From an uncultured Alphaproteobacteria bacterium (GTDB lineage: Bacteria; Pseudomonadota; Alphaproteobacteria; Caulobacterales; Hyphomonadaceae), in the NCBI GenBank assembly GCA_903842595.1, contig CAIMMO010000002.1, forward strand, positions 18,952 to 82,951: DNA of 64,000 nucleotides. The letters run 5' to 3'. Position numbers and translations under genes: made by a program. The notes beneath the pieces are model-generated. The model was given only the letters and a program-made list of their open reading frames with translations. It searched no databases and had not been told where the DNA came from. Below are positions 8,553 through 18,024 of the stretch, in pieces; position 1 is the first letter of the stretch, and every line of letters begins with the position of its first letter.

Positions 8553-10376
8553 ATGGCCGGACCTCCGATTGCTGTTCTTCGCGGCGTGATGCTGACGCTG
8601 GGCGCTGCGCCCCTGTTCACGGGCGTGGACCTTGCGTTGGCGCGCGGGGAGCGGATGGCGTTGGTCGGGCGTAACGGCGCCGGCAAGTCGACCCTGATGC
8701 GCATCCTTGGCAGGGCGATCGAGCCGGACGATGGCGAGGTCTTCATGCAGCCGGGCGTTGTTGCGCGCCACCTGCTGCAGGAGCCGGATTTCGCCGGCTA
8801 TGCCACCGCCCTGGATTATGTGTCAGACAAGCTCGACCCGGACATGTTCTATCGCGCGGAGTCGGAACTTGGCGCGTGGGGCGTTCCGTTTGAGCTCGAT
8901 CTCGCCAAGGCATCGGGCGGACAGTCACGCCGGATCGCCCTGGCTCACGCGTTTGCACATGACCCCGACATCCTTCTGCTGGACGAGCCGACGAACCACC
9001 TTGACGTTCCGGCAATCGAACTGCTCGAACAGGAGCTCAGGGCGTTTCGCGGTGCCGCCCTTATCGTCAGCCACGACCGGCGCTTTCTCGAGAACGTGTC
9101 CACGTCCGTGGCGTGGTTGCGCCAAGGCGTCGTGCGCCAGATGGACAAGGGCTACACTGCCTTCGAGGAGTGGGCCGAGACCGTCGAAGCCGACGAGGAG
9201 AAGGCGTTCGACAAACTCAACGTACAGCTGAGGGCCGAAGAGCGCTGGATGGCGCGCGGCGTCACGGCGCGCCGCAAGCGCAACATGGGCCGCGTACGCA
9301 AGCTGCATGACATGCGCTCGGAGAAGCTGCAGCGCCGCATTGCGCTGAATGACGCCGCCAGCGCCGCGACGCTTGCCATCGATTCCGGCGCGCAGTCGGG
9401 ACGACTGGTGATCGAGGCCAAGGGACTGACCAAGCAGTTCCAGACGTCGGGCGGCGTACTGCCGATCGTCAACGATCTCTCGCTGCGCGTCATGCGGGGC
9501 GATCGGCTTGGCCTTGTCGGCCCCAATGGCGCGGGCAAGACGACGCTGTTGCGCCTGCTGCTCGGCCAGATCGAACCGGACAGCGGAAGTCTTCGCCTCG
9601 CGAAGAATCTCGACATCACCTATCTCGACCAGACGCGCGCCACGCTGAGCCCTGAGAACACGCTGTGGAACACGCTGGCGCCGCTAGGTGGGGACCAGAT
9701 CATCGTGCGCGGCTACCCCAAGCATGTCGCCGCCTACGCAAAGGATTTCCTGTTCGAGAGCCGTCAGCTGCACCAGCCCGTTGGCGCGCTGTCGGGCGGT
9801 GAACGCAACCGGCTCACCCTCGCGCTGGCGCTGGCAAAGCCGTCCAACCTGCTGATCCTGGACGAACCGACGAACGACCTCGACATCGAGACGCTTGACC
9901 TGCTCGAGGACATGCTGGCCGAGTATGATGGCACGCTCCTGCTGGTCAGCCACGACCGGGCCTTCATCGACAATGTGGTTACTTCCGTGTTGACGCCGCA
10001 GGGCGGCGGGCAATGGCTGGAAACGCCAGGTGGCTATACCGACTATCTCGCCCAGGCTGGCGCCGCCTCGGCCGCGACGCGGCGCACGGCCCACAAGACG
10101 CTGCCCCCGATCGCGCCTGCGGCAAAAGCTCCGGCCGCCAAACTGAGCTACAAAGAAGCGCGGCGGCTGGACGAACTTGAGCGCCTCATGCCGGAACGCC
10201 AGGACGAGATCACGCGGCTCGAGGACGAGATGGCTGACTCTGCGTTGTTTACCAAGGATCCAAAGGCGTTTCATGCGCGGGCCAACCGGCTGGCGGCGGC
10301 GCGAACCGAGCTCGCGGCGCATGAAGCCGAATGGATGGCGCTTGAAGAAAAGCGCGAGGCTCTGGCCAGGGGCTGA
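8553..10376 (+). CDS. uup: ABC-F family ATPase, Uup-like
   Basis: A 607-residue soluble protein with two ABC ATPase cassettes and no membrane segments, the layout of ABC-F proteins that act on ribosomes or nucleic acid. Cassette 1 has GRNGAGKST near residue 38, a SGGQSRR signature and LLLDEPTNHLD; cassette 2 has GPNGAGKTT, LSGGERNR and LILDEPTNDLD. The C-terminal 75 residues (from about SYKEARRLDELE) form a charged coiled-coil typical of Uup. Length agrees with Uup. The ribosome site is weak at the chosen ATG, but no better in-frame start precedes the first cassette. It lies just downstream of the pseudogene and is followed by a DUF2336 gene on the same strand. Confidence 0.85.
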   Translation: MAGPPIAVLRGVMLTLGAAPLFTGVDLALARGERMALVGRNGAGKSTLMRILGRAIEPDDGEVFMQPGVVARHLLQEPDFAGYATALDYVSDKLDPDMFYRAESELGAWGVPFELDLAKASGGQSRRIALAHAFAHDPDILLLDEPTNHLDVPAIELLEQELRAFRGAALIVSHDRRFLENVSTSVAWLRQGVVRQMDKGYTAFEEWAETVEADEEKAFDKLNVQLRAEERWMARGVTARRKRNMGRVRKLHDMRSEKLQRRIALNDAASAATLAIDSGAQSGRLVIEAKGLTKQFQTSGGVLPIVNDLSLRVMRGDRLGLVGPNGAGKTTLLRLLLGQIEPDSGSLRLAKNLDITYLDQTRATLSPENTLWNTLAPLGGDQIIVRGYPKHVAAYAKDFLFESRQLHQPVGALSGGERNRLTLALALAKPSNLLILDEPTNDLDIETLDLLEDMLAEYDGTLLLVSHDRAFIDNVVTSVLTPQGGGQWLETPGGYTDYLAQAGAASAATRRTAHKTLPPIAPAAKAPAAKLSYKEARRLDELERLMPERQDEITRLEDEMADSALFTKDPKAFHARANRLAAARTELAAHEAEWMALEEKREALARG

Positions 10377-10495
10377 GTTAGCCGATAGCGGCAGGCCAGC
10401 CGATTTTCAGGGTCCGATTCAGAAATTCCGCCGCTGCAGCAAGCTGTTTTTTAACCGTGGCTCGTTAGTGTTTCCTTGCTCAGGGAGACTTCCAC

Positions 10496-11593
10496 ATGGC
10501 GGCCAACGCCAACAATTTCGCGCTGCTGCTTGACCTCGCCAAGGAAGGCTCGAGCGAAAAGCGGCGTGAACTCTTGCGCCAGATCACGGATGTCTTCCTG
10601 GCCCAGCCGAGCAACCGCTCGGAAAAAGAGGCTGTGCTGTTCGACGAGATCGTCAGCGCCGTCGCTTCCGACCTTGAAACGCAAGTTCGAATTGAGCTGT
10701 CACGCAAAATCGCCGACACGGTAGCGCCCCTCCGGCATACGGCGCGCCGCCTGGCCATGGATGAAATCGCGGTCGCCCGTCCGGTGCTGGAGCGGTCACG
10801 CGCGCTCACCAACGATGACCTTCTCGAAGTGATCGACAAAAAAACGCAGGACCACATGCTGGCCGTGACGAAGCGGCCGGACATCGGCGAGAAAGTATCC
10901 AGCGCACTTGTGAACAAGGGCGAGGATCACATCGTGGCCTCGCTGCTGCAGAACGCCACCGCCAAGATCGACCACAAGACCTACGCCCGCGTCGCCGAAC
11001 GCGCCGAGGCAAGCCCGGTTCTGCACGCCCCCCTGGTACGCAACGCGAATGTCCCGCTCGACATACTGAACAACGTCTATCTCCGTGTCGAGCTCGACCT
11101 GCGTCGCGAGATCATGCGGAAATTCCACGGCGTTTCCCCCGCCGAACTCGAAGCCGCGCTGGAAGTCAGCCGTACGCACCTGTCTGCAGCCTATGGCGCA
11201 CTGCCGCTCGACTACCCGCAGGCCAGGGAACACATCACCAAGCTGACGCAAGCGGGCACCTTGAACCCCGCCATGCTGGTTCAACTGCTGCGTGAAGAAC
11301 ACCACACCGCCTTCCTGATCGCGTTCGCCCAGCTGGTGGACGTGGACTTCGAACTCGGCCAGCGCCTCGTAGAAGCGCAGGACCTCGACGCACTGGCGAT
11401 GCTTTGCCGTGGCGCGGGTTTCGATCGCGGCCTGTTCGTGACGATCTGCGTCATGATCGGCGACGGCGAAGGCGGCCTTAGCAAGACCGAGGAGTATGGT
11501 CAGATCTACGAACTTGTGCCTGTCGCCGCCGCCCAGCGCGCGCTGCGATTCTGGAAGGTGCGTGCGAAGAACAGCAACGCGCAAGCAGCCTAG
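10496..11593 (+). CDS. DUF2336 domain-containing protein
   Basis: A 365-residue all-helical cytoplasmic protein of the DUF2336 family found in Alphaproteobacteria. Diagnostic segments are the N-terminal SEKRRELLRQITDVF, the DEIVSAVASDLETQVRIELSRKIA region and the paired VSSALVNKGEDHIVASLLQN helices, which resemble HEAT-like repeats. Function is not established for the family. No catalytic motif is seen. An AGGGAG ribosome site lies nine bases before the ATG. A second, divergent member of the family lies at 45328-46539 in this window. Confidence 0.85.
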   Translation: MAANANNFALLLDLAKEGSSEKRRELLRQITDVFLAQPSNRSEKEAVLFDEIVSAVASDLETQVRIELSRKIADTVAPLRHTARRLAMDEIAVARPVLERSRALTNDDLLEVIDKKTQDHMLAVTKRPDIGEKVSSALVNKGEDHIVASLLQNATAKIDHKTYARVAERAEASPVLHAPLVRNANVPLDILNNVYLRVELDLRREIMRKFHGVSPAELEAALEVSRTHLSAAYGALPLDYPQAREHITKLTQAGTLNPAMLVQLLREEHHTAFLIAFAQLVDVDFELGQRLVEAQDLDALAMLCRGAGFDRGLFVTICVMIGDGEGGLSKTEEYGQIYELVPVAAAQRALRFWKVRAKNSNAQAA

Positions 11594-11727
11594 GCAAGCC
11601 TCCGGGATATCGCGTCCGGCGAGTTTCGCCCGGATGCGCGATAGTCTCTCGCCCATTAGCAGTTACGCAATTGCTCGCTTCTGACCGCTCGCATAGTGTC
11701 CGAGGGGCCGGGGGGAGAGGGACGTCT

Positions 11728-13464
11728 ATGCCTAATCCCGTCATCCGCTCGCAGGCGATCAGCATTGGCGAACTTCTCCGGCTTGGCTCTTTCAAACCGG
11801 CTCGCGTGCAGCGCGACTATTGCTGGAAAGAGAATCAGCAAGCCTCCCTCCTGCAGGACCTGATCTCCGCGTTCGGCGAATTTGGCATCGATCCAGAAGC
11901 CGAACCGGACCCTGACCCCGAAACGCACGACGTCGGCGCCGATACCCGCTTTGAGATCGCCACCTTCAACCGTGAGCTGGAGGCCACCGAGCCCTACGTT
12001 TTCGTTGGCACCGTCGTGTTGCACCAGGCCGCACAGCATTTCGACATCTATGACGGCCTCCAGCGCCTCACCACCTTCACCGTGTTCTTCGCCGTGCTGC
12101 GCGACCTGATGGAATCAGATCGCAAGCACCCCGTGAACACGCTGCTCGCAAACGAGGCCGGCATTTCGCGGCTCAGCCTGCCGATGAAACACAACACTCT
12201 GGAGGCTGACATCCTCGCGCCCGGCCGCACCGCAAAGCGCCATCGCCCACATCCACAGCTGACAGAGGCGAGTTACTGCCTGCGCACATGCGTGAACACG
12301 GCGCGCTCCATGCTGAAAGGGTGGTCGCCTCGTCGCCTGGCTGCGTTCACCGCCTTTCTCACCGACGGCGCCATCGTCACTGTGACCCGGATATCCGACC
12401 GCCGCATGGCGGGGAAGGCGTTCGTCAGCATCAACTCCGGCGGCCTGCCCTTGAAGCCCGAAGAGATCGTCAAGGGCCAGCTGATCGATCTCACCTCGTC
12501 CCTGCCGGACGCGGACGACCAGGCCAAGCGCGTGCTGAACGTTTGGAACGGCATCCAGGACGATCTCGGCCCCGAGGCGTTCGACGATTTCCTGCGCTCG
12601 GTCGACTTCATCGAGCGGCGCATGCCACAGTCGTCAGATTATTCGATCCAGCTGATGGAGCACATCCGCCGCCAGTATCCCGGCCAGGCCGGCGTGCGCT
12701 GGGCCACTGATTTGCTGTTGCAGTATCGTTCTGCCTTCAAGTGGATCCGCGAGGAGAACAACGCCGAGATCGCGGATGGCGTTCACGCCAGCCTGCGCCG
12801 ACTTCAGCTGCTGAAGTGGGACCAGTGGCGCGCCTATGCGATGCTGCTGCGGATGAAATCCAATCCGGCCGACTTGCCCCACCGTATCGATACCCTCGAT
12901 CGTATCTGCTTCGCCCTTACCGTGTCCACGCCTGACCCACGCCGCCTCGCCGAGATGATGGGCCGGCGCATCGAGCGCTTCGCCCGCGGCTCCTTCGGCA
13001 AGCAGGCCGGCTTCTCCTTCACCACCGCGCAGAATGAGCGCCTCATCCGGAACCTCTCCGGCCCGATCACGGAAAGCCCGAGGCGCTCGACGATCATGCG
13101 CTGGATCGAGGCTGCGATGCATGGTGAACGCGTTCCGCGCTATCTCGTGGACGGGCGCTCCTCAGTCGAGCACGTCTATCCGCGCAATCCTGAGAACAAC
13201 TGGACAGCCTTCGAGAACGGGCTCGAATTCAACGAGCTCGCCACCCTTCGCGAGATGATCGGCAATCTCTGCGTCCTGCCAGAGGATGAACTCGGCAACG
13301 CGCCCTTTGACGAAAAGCGAAGGGCATACGCCCGCTTCCGCAGCCGCTTCGCCAACGATATCGCCAGGCAACGTCAGTGGTCACCCGATGCGGTCCGTGA
13401 GCGCACCAGGCGCATCGCCGACACCACGCTGAAATTCCTAGATCTTGAAGTTACGGCGATTTAG
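11728..13464 (+). CDS. GmrSD-like DUF262/DUF1524 protein, putative type IV restriction endonuclease
   Basis: A 578-residue protein with the N-terminal DUF262 (ParB/Srx-like nuclease-NTPase) and C-terminal DUF1524 (HNH-like) halves of GmrS-GmrD fusions. GmrSD enzymes cut DNA carrying modified cytosines and protect against phages. The N-half shows VQRDYCW, FVGTVVL and DGLQR at residues 109-113, where the family usually has DGQQR. The C-half shows VEHVYP with His482 and the IGNLCVL...N.PF..KR block of DUF1524. The ATG at 11728 follows a GGGGGAGAGGG ribosome site; an earlier in-frame codon at 11671 lacks one. It stands alone, with no methylase or other defence gene beside it. Target specificity is unknown. 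Confidence 0.8.
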   Translation: MPNPVIRSQAISIGELLRLGSFKPARVQRDYCWKENQQASLLQDLISAFGEFGIDPEAEPDPDPETHDVGADTRFEIATFNRELEATEPYVFVGTVVLHQAAQHFDIYDGLQRLTTFTVFFAVLRDLMESDRKHPVNTLLANEAGISRLSLPMKHNTLEADILAPGRTAKRHRPHPQLTEASYCLRTCVNTARSMLKGWSPRRLAAFTAFLTDGAIVTVTRISDRRMAGKAFVSINSGGLPLKPEEIVKGQLIDLTSSLPDADDQAKRVLNVWNGIQDDLGPEAFDDFLRSVDFIERRMPQSSDYSIQLMEHIRRQYPGQAGVRWATDLLLQYRSAFKWIREENNAEIADGVHASLRRLQLLKWDQWRAYAMLLRMKSNPADLPHRIDTLDRICFALTVSTPDPRRLAEMMGRRIERFARGSFGKQAGFSFTTAQNERLIRNLSGPITESPRRSTIMRWIEAAMHGERVPRYLVDGRSSVEHVYPRNPENNWTAFENGLEFNELATLREMIGNLCVLPEDELGNAPFDEKRRAYARFRSRFANDIARQRQWSPDAVRERTRRIADTTLKFLDLEVTAI

Positions 13465-13466
13465 CT

Positions 13467-14090
13467 TCAGGTTTTATGCGTCGCCGCAATCCGCGTGCCG
13501 TTGATCGCCTTGGCGGACGTGTAGGCTGGCCGCGCCCGCACGCGTTCTGCATACGTCTCGAATGCTGGACAACCCGGGATGGACTTGAAGGCCAGACCCC
13601 AGTCGATCGTGCTGCCGACATACACATCCGCCGCGGTGAATGTCTTGCCGCACACAAAGTCGCGCCCGGTCAGCATCTTCTCCATCGCGCTCACGGCGCC
13701 GTCGAACGATCCGAAGCCCGCCATGCCATCGCGGCCCTCCGGCACGTGCCACCCCAGCGCCCGTGCCGTAACAGCCTGCTCCATTGGTCCTGCCGCAAAC
13801 AGTGTGAAGCGGTAGTAGTCGGCCAGCTCCGCCGCGCCTGCAGGTTTCAACTTCGCCTGCGGAAATGCGTCGGCAAGATACAAGCATATAGCCGCAGCCT
13901 CCGTCACGACCTTCCCGTCATGGCGGATCGTCGGCACCTTACCCATCGGGTTGACCGCGAGGAAGTCCGCGCTCTTGTTTCCACCCGGCCCGAAATCGAG
14001 CCAGTTGGTCGTGTAGGGGTGGCCCAGCTCCTCCAGCATCCAGTGCGCGATCTGGCCGCGGCTCATCGGATTGGTCCAGAATTCGATCAT
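13467..14090 (-). CDS. Glutathione S-transferase family protein
   Basis: A 207-residue cytoplasmic GST-fold protein. The thioredoxin-like N-domain begins MIEFWTNPMSRGQIAHWMLEE; the NPMGKVPTIRHDG segment carries the cis-proline, and EAAAICLYLADAFP is the usual glutathione-contacting stretch. The C-domain ends with the FTAADVYVG N-capping motif. The start at 14090 follows AGGAG ten bases upstream; an ATG 11 codons earlier lacks support. It converges on the GmrSD-like gene with two bases between stops and is divergent from a second GST gene. Its electrophile substrate is unknown. Confidence 0.85.
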   Translation of the reverse strand: MIEFWTNPMSRGQIAHWMLEELGHPYTTNWLDFGPGGNKSADFLAVNPMGKVPTIRHDGKVVTEAAAICLYLADAFPQAKLKPAGAAELADYYRFTLFAAGPMEQAVTARALGWHVPEGRDGMAGFGSFDGAVSAMEKMLTGRDFVCGKTFTAADVYVGSTIDWGLAFKSIPGCPAFETYAERVRARPAYTSAKAINGTRIAATHKT

Positions 14091-14262
14091 CGGTGAAACT
14101 CCTGTACGGAATGCTTCAGACACTGCCGCTCGCGCAGGCCGCCATCAATGCCGCGTCCATCCCGCCAGAGATGTGTCAGCAGCAGGCGTGGACCGCTGCG
14201 CGAACAGTGATAGCCTGCCGCCAACCGGCCGCCAAAAGACGCCGGACCACGGGGAGATTGTC

Positions 14263-15015
14263 ATGAAACCAGCCCGCACGCTGTTGCTCGCCATTGTGCT
14301 CGCCGCCATGCCGCAGGCCTGCACGACGCCCGCGCCGCAATCGGCAACAGAAGCCGCCGCCCCCAGCATCGTCATCTATCACGCCGAAGGCCGCCGCTCG
14401 GAGCGCGTGGTCTGGCTGTGCGAGGAGTTGGGCCTGCCCTACGAACTCAAATTCCGCCGTGGCGACGTCGCCGGCTCCTTCGCCGACATCCAGGCCGTGA
14501 ACCCCGGAATGCGGGTCGCGCCGACCGTGTTCTATAATGGCGAGCTGCTGGTCGAATCCGGCGCTATCCTAGAATTTCTGCTCGATCGTCATGGCGGCGG
14601 CCGCCTCGTCCCGGAAACCAGCTCCCCCGATTACGCCACCCACCTCCGCTTCATGCACTACGCCGAAGGCACACTCGCCTCGGACGCCGTGGCCGACTAT
14701 CGCGTCGCACGCGCCACCGACGGAAAGGCGCCGCGCGGCGAGAAGGAAACGGACGGCCAGCGCGCGATGCGCTTCGCGGAAGACCATCTGGCGAAGCACC
14801 CGTATTTCGGCGGCTCGCAATTCACCGCCGCCGACATCATGATGGTGTTTCCGATCAGCTACGCCATACGCATGAACGTCGCCGACCCGGCCAAGTATCC
14901 CAATATCGCGGCCTGGCAGCAAAAAGTCGAAGCCCGCCCTGCCTTCCAGCGCATGCTCACCAAGGCTCGCCCCGACGGTCGCGTCAGCCCGCCACCATCG
15001 CTGACGATGCCTTAA
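14263..15015 (+). CDS. Glutathione S-transferase-like protein with an export signal
   Basis: A 250-residue GST-fold protein preceded by a hydrophobic signal (residues 1-20, ending LAAMPQAC). The Cys at position 20 gives only a weak lipobox match, so either lipid anchoring or ordinary secretion is possible. After a short Ala/Thr/Pro linker the GST N-domain begins SIVIYHAEGRRSERVVWLCEE, with VAPTVFYNGELLVESGAILE and a C-domain FTAADIMMVFPIS motif. GST homologues are normally cytoplasmic, so an exported member is unusual. The start is fixed by GGGGAG seven bases before the ATG and by the signal; an open frame upstream has no ribosome site. It is followed 96 bases later by an MFS transporter on the same strand. 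Confidence 0.8.
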   Translation: MKPARTLLLAIVLAAMPQACTTPAPQSATEAAAPSIVIYHAEGRRSERVVWLCEELGLPYELKFRRGDVAGSFADIQAVNPGMRVAPTVFYNGELLVESGAILEFLLDRHGGGRLVPETSSPDYATHLRFMHYAEGTLASDAVADYRVARATDGKAPRGEKETDGQRAMRFAEDHLAKHPYFGGSQFTAADIMMVFPISYAIRMNVADPAKYPNIAAWQQKVEARPAFQRMLTKARPDGRVSPPPSLTMP

Positions 15016-15111
15016 CCACATCATCAGGTCAGTTGTCTTGGCGCCAATACGCCGGACACACCAAGTCCGCCATGTCAGCGGCGCCACGCCTCGCCAGGAA
15101 AGAGATACAGC

Positions 15112-16311
15112 ATGCAGGCGCCGCCAGGCGCGACCTCTGACGCCGGGCATCTCGCAAGGCCGGTCAACACACGCGTCGCACTGATCTTTCTGTTCCTTGG
15201 CAACATCGTCATCGGCTCCGGCGTTCTCGCTCCCGCCGCGATGATCAACGCCATGCCAGCCGACCTTGGCGTGAGCACCGTCGCTATCGGCGCGCTCATC
15301 GGCTGGGGAGCCGTCGTGCTGTGCGTCGGCGCGCCGACCTTCGGCTTCTTCACCAACCGCATCGATCGCCGTACATTGCTGGCCGCTTCGCTCCTGCTCT
15401 ACGCAGCGGGCCATGCGGCCTCCGTCTTCGCCCCCGACTATGCGACGCTGATGATCACACGTCTGGTCATGATCAGCGGCGCCGCCATCTTCACACCGCA
15501 GGCGGCCAGCGCCGTGGCGTTGATGGTTCCGGAAGATCGCCGCGCCGGCGCCGTCGCCTTCGTCTTCATGGGCTGGGCCGTCGCTACGGCCGTCGTCATC
15601 CCCTTCATGAGCATCATCGGCGAGGCGCTGAGCTGGCGCGCCATCTATGCCGGCATCGCTGCTGCAGCGTTCCTGTCTGCAGTCGGCGTCGTTGTGCTGA
15701 TGCCCGCGAAGCTTTACGCCAACCGCATGTCGCTGCGCTTGTGGGGCGATGTCCTAACCCGACCTGCCATTCTCACTCTGCTCGCAGCAACTGCGCTGCA
15801 GATTACCGGCCAGTTCACCCTCTACCCCTATCTCGCCGCAGAGTTGCGTCGCGCCAGCCTCGCGGACTCATCCGGTGTCGCTCTCGCCCTCGGCCTCTCC
15901 GGAGCGGCGGGATTGATGGGATCGATCCTCGCAGCGCGGCTGGTCTCATCCATCGGCGCCGCGCGGATGCACCTGATCTGCCTCTTCGCCATGGCGGCAG
16001 GCCTGACCGGCTGGTCCATCTTCTCGAACACGCTGACCTTTGCTCTCGCCAGCGTCTTCATATGGGGCCTCGGCTTCGGCGCCGGCATATCGATGCAGCA
16101 GGCCCGGCTGATCTCTGTGGCGCCAGCGCTCGCCTCGGCCTCCGTCGCCCTCAACACGTCCGTGCTCTATCTCGGACAGGCATCAGGCTCAGCCATCGGC
16201 GGCGACCTCATAACCCGCAACCTGCAAGGCCTCATGAGCATCACAGGCGTAGCCTTCATCCTCGCCGCCATCTTGGCGTCGTGGTGGGCGAAGCGGAGAT
16301 ACGGGGCCTAG
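15112..16311 (+). CDS. MFS transporter, AraJ-like drug/sugar efflux permease
   Basis: A 399-residue inner-membrane protein with about 12 hydrophobic segments, the standard major-facilitator length. The first intracellular loop has GFFTNRIDRRTLLAAS, the family's GxxxDRxxRR-type motif. The sequence pattern is that of the DHA1/AraJ efflux group, so proton-driven export of a small compound is likely; substrate is unknown. AGGAAAGAG precedes the ATG. The last four bases overlap the end of prfC, which is transcribed towards it. A long open frame on the same strand at 15321-17357 is only a shadow of this gene and prfC. Confidence 0.85.
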   Translation: MQAPPGATSDAGHLARPVNTRVALIFLFLGNIVIGSGVLAPAAMINAMPADLGVSTVAIGALIGWGAVVLCVGAPTFGFFTNRIDRRTLLAASLLLYAAGHAASVFAPDYATLMITRLVMISGAAIFTPQAASAVALMVPEDRRAGAVAFVFMGWAVATAVVIPFMSIIGEALSWRAIYAGIAAAAFLSAVGVVVLMPAKLYANRMSLRLWGDVLTRPAILTLLAATALQITGQFTLYPYLAAELRRASLADSSGVALALGLSGAAGLMGSILAARLVSSIGAARMHLICLFAMAAGLTGWSIFSNTLTFALASVFIWGLGFGAGISMQQARLISVAPALASASVALNTSVLYLGQASGSAIGGDLITRNLQGLMSITGVAFILAAILASWWAKRRYGA

Positions 16312-17906
16312 ACCCGCTCTTTCGTCTTCGTGAACCGGATCGCCGGGTTCCTGTCGGACACATAGCCGACATCCCACGCGTTCTTTGCAAGAAAGACGGG
16401 CGCACCATCAAGGTCCTTGGCAATCGTGCTGCGGTTCGTCTCAAGGAACGCATCCAATTTCGGGCGATCGTCACTCGCCAGCCAGCGCGCCGCCGCCCAT
16501 GGGCTCGCCTCGAAAATTACTTCGAGATTGTTCTCCGTCGCGATCCGTTCGGCCATCACTTCGATCTGCAGCTGGCCGACCGCCCCCACGATCATGTCCG
16601 ATCCGATCTCCGGCGTGAACAGCTGCGTCACGCCTTCTTCCGCCAGCCCTTCCAGCGCCTTGCGCAGGTGCTTGGACTTCATCGGATCCTTTGTCCGCAC
16701 GCGGCGCAGGATCTCCGGCGCGAAGTTCGGGATCCCTGCGAACTGCACATTGCCGCTCTCGCTCAGCGCATCACCCACGCGCAGCTGTCCATGGTTCGGA
16801 ATGCCGATCACGTCGCCACCAAACGCCTCGTCTGCAATCTCGCGGTCCTGCGCCATGAACATCACCGGCGAGGTAATGCCGATCTGCTTGCCCGCCACGG
16901 TCTTCAATCGCATGCCACGCTGGAACTTGCCCGACACCATGCGGAAGAAGGCGATGCGGTCGCGGTGGTTGGGGTCCATGTTCGCCTGGATCTTGAACAC
17001 AAAGCCGCTGACTTCCTTGTTCTCCGGACCTACCGGCACAGGATTGCCCTTCACCTTTGCCTTCTGCACGCGCGGCGCTGGCGCCTCGAGCCAGATCGTG
17101 TCGAGCAGTTCCTTCACGCCGAAATGGCGAAGCGCCGAGCCGAACACTACCGGCGTCATGTGACCCTCACGGTAGGACTGATGGTCGTAAGGCTTGCACA
17201 CGCCAGCCGCCATCTCCGCCTGCTCGGCCATCTCCGCCTGCTCGCCGGTATCCATCATCTCGTCGAAACGATCCTTGCCGACGCGCTCCGTCTTGAACTC
17301 CACCGATCCATCATGCTGCACGATGCGCTGGTAGGTGATGAACTCGCCATTGCGTAGATCCTGCATCCCACGCAAGCGATCGCCGGACCCTTGCGGCCAG
17401 TAAAGCGGCGAGGCCGACATCGCCAGCTTCTGCTCGATCTCGTCGAGCAGCTGGAACGGATCCTGCGCCTCGCGGTCCATCTTGTTGATGTAGGTGATGA
17501 TCGGAATGTCTCGCAGGCGGCACACTTCGAACAGCTTCAGCGTCTGCGGCTCGATGCCCTTCGCCGCGTCCAGCACCATGATCGCCGAGTCCGCCGCCGT
17601 CAGTGTGCGATAGGTGTCTTCCGAGAAGTCCTCGTGGCCCGGCGTGTCCAGAAGGTTGAACACGCAGTCCTGATATTCGAACGTCATCACCGACGCCGAG
17701 ACCGAGATGCCGCGGTCACGCTCGATTTTCATCCAGTCCGACATCGTGCGCCGCCGCTCGCCGCGCGCCTTCACCGCGCCCGCCATGCGGATCGCGCCGC
17801 CCGCCAGCAGCAGGTTCTCCGTCAGCGTCGTCTTGCCGGCGTCCGGGTGCGCAATGATCGCAAATGTGCGCCGCCGCGCTGCTTCTTCTTGGGGTGTCAG
17901 GGCCAT
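16308..17906 (-). CDS. prfC: Peptide chain release factor 3
   Basis: A 532-residue translational GTPase that removes RF1 and RF2 from the ribosome after termination. The G domain has AHPDAGKTTLTE (P-loop) near residues 18-29, the RGISVSASVM switch region, DTPGHEDF and NKMD. Downstream domains include PVFFGSA-type VVFGSALRHFGV and the RF3-specific QLQIEVMAERIATENN block. Length is normal for RF3. It is convergent with the MFS gene and divergent from a small exported protein. Confidence 0.95.
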   Translation of the reverse strand: MALTPQEEAARRRTFAIIAHPDAGKTTLTENLLLAGGAIRMAGAVKARGERRRTMSDWMKIERDRGISVSASVMTFEYQDCVFNLLDTPGHEDFSEDTYRTLTAADSAIMVLDAAKGIEPQTLKLFEVCRLRDIPIITYINKMDREAQDPFQLLDEIEQKLAMSASPLYWPQGSGDRLRGMQDLRNGEFITYQRIVQHDGSVEFKTERVGKDRFDEMMDTGEQAEMAEQAEMAAGVCKPYDHQSYREGHMTPVVFGSALRHFGVKELLDTIWLEAPAPRVQKAKVKGNPVPVGPENKEVSGFVFKIQANMDPNHRDRIAFFRMVSGKFQRGMRLKTVAGKQIGITSPVMFMAQDREIADEAFGGDVIGIPNHGQLRVGDALSESGNVQFAGIPNFAPEILRRVRTKDPMKSKHLRKALEGLAEEGVTQLFTPEIGSDMIVGAVGQLQIEVMAERIATENNLEVIFEASPWAAARWLASDDRPKLDAFLETNRSTIAKDLDGAPVFLAKNAWDVGYVSDRNPAIRFTKTKERV

Positions 17907-18024
17907 GGGGCGGGGGCATACAGGGGGCCGGGCTCGCCCGCAACCGCCGTCAGGCGACTGCGGCGACGCGCTTGCCGAAATCAGTCCCGTGATGGAAAGT
18001 ACTGGGTCAAACTAGTGGGAATGG

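Noticed and set aside
15321..17357. 678-codon open frame on the plus strand
   Set aside because: It overlaps the MFS gene in another frame and prfC on the opposite strand, both firmly identified. Its Arg/His/Pro-rich translation is typical of a shadow in high-GC DNA.
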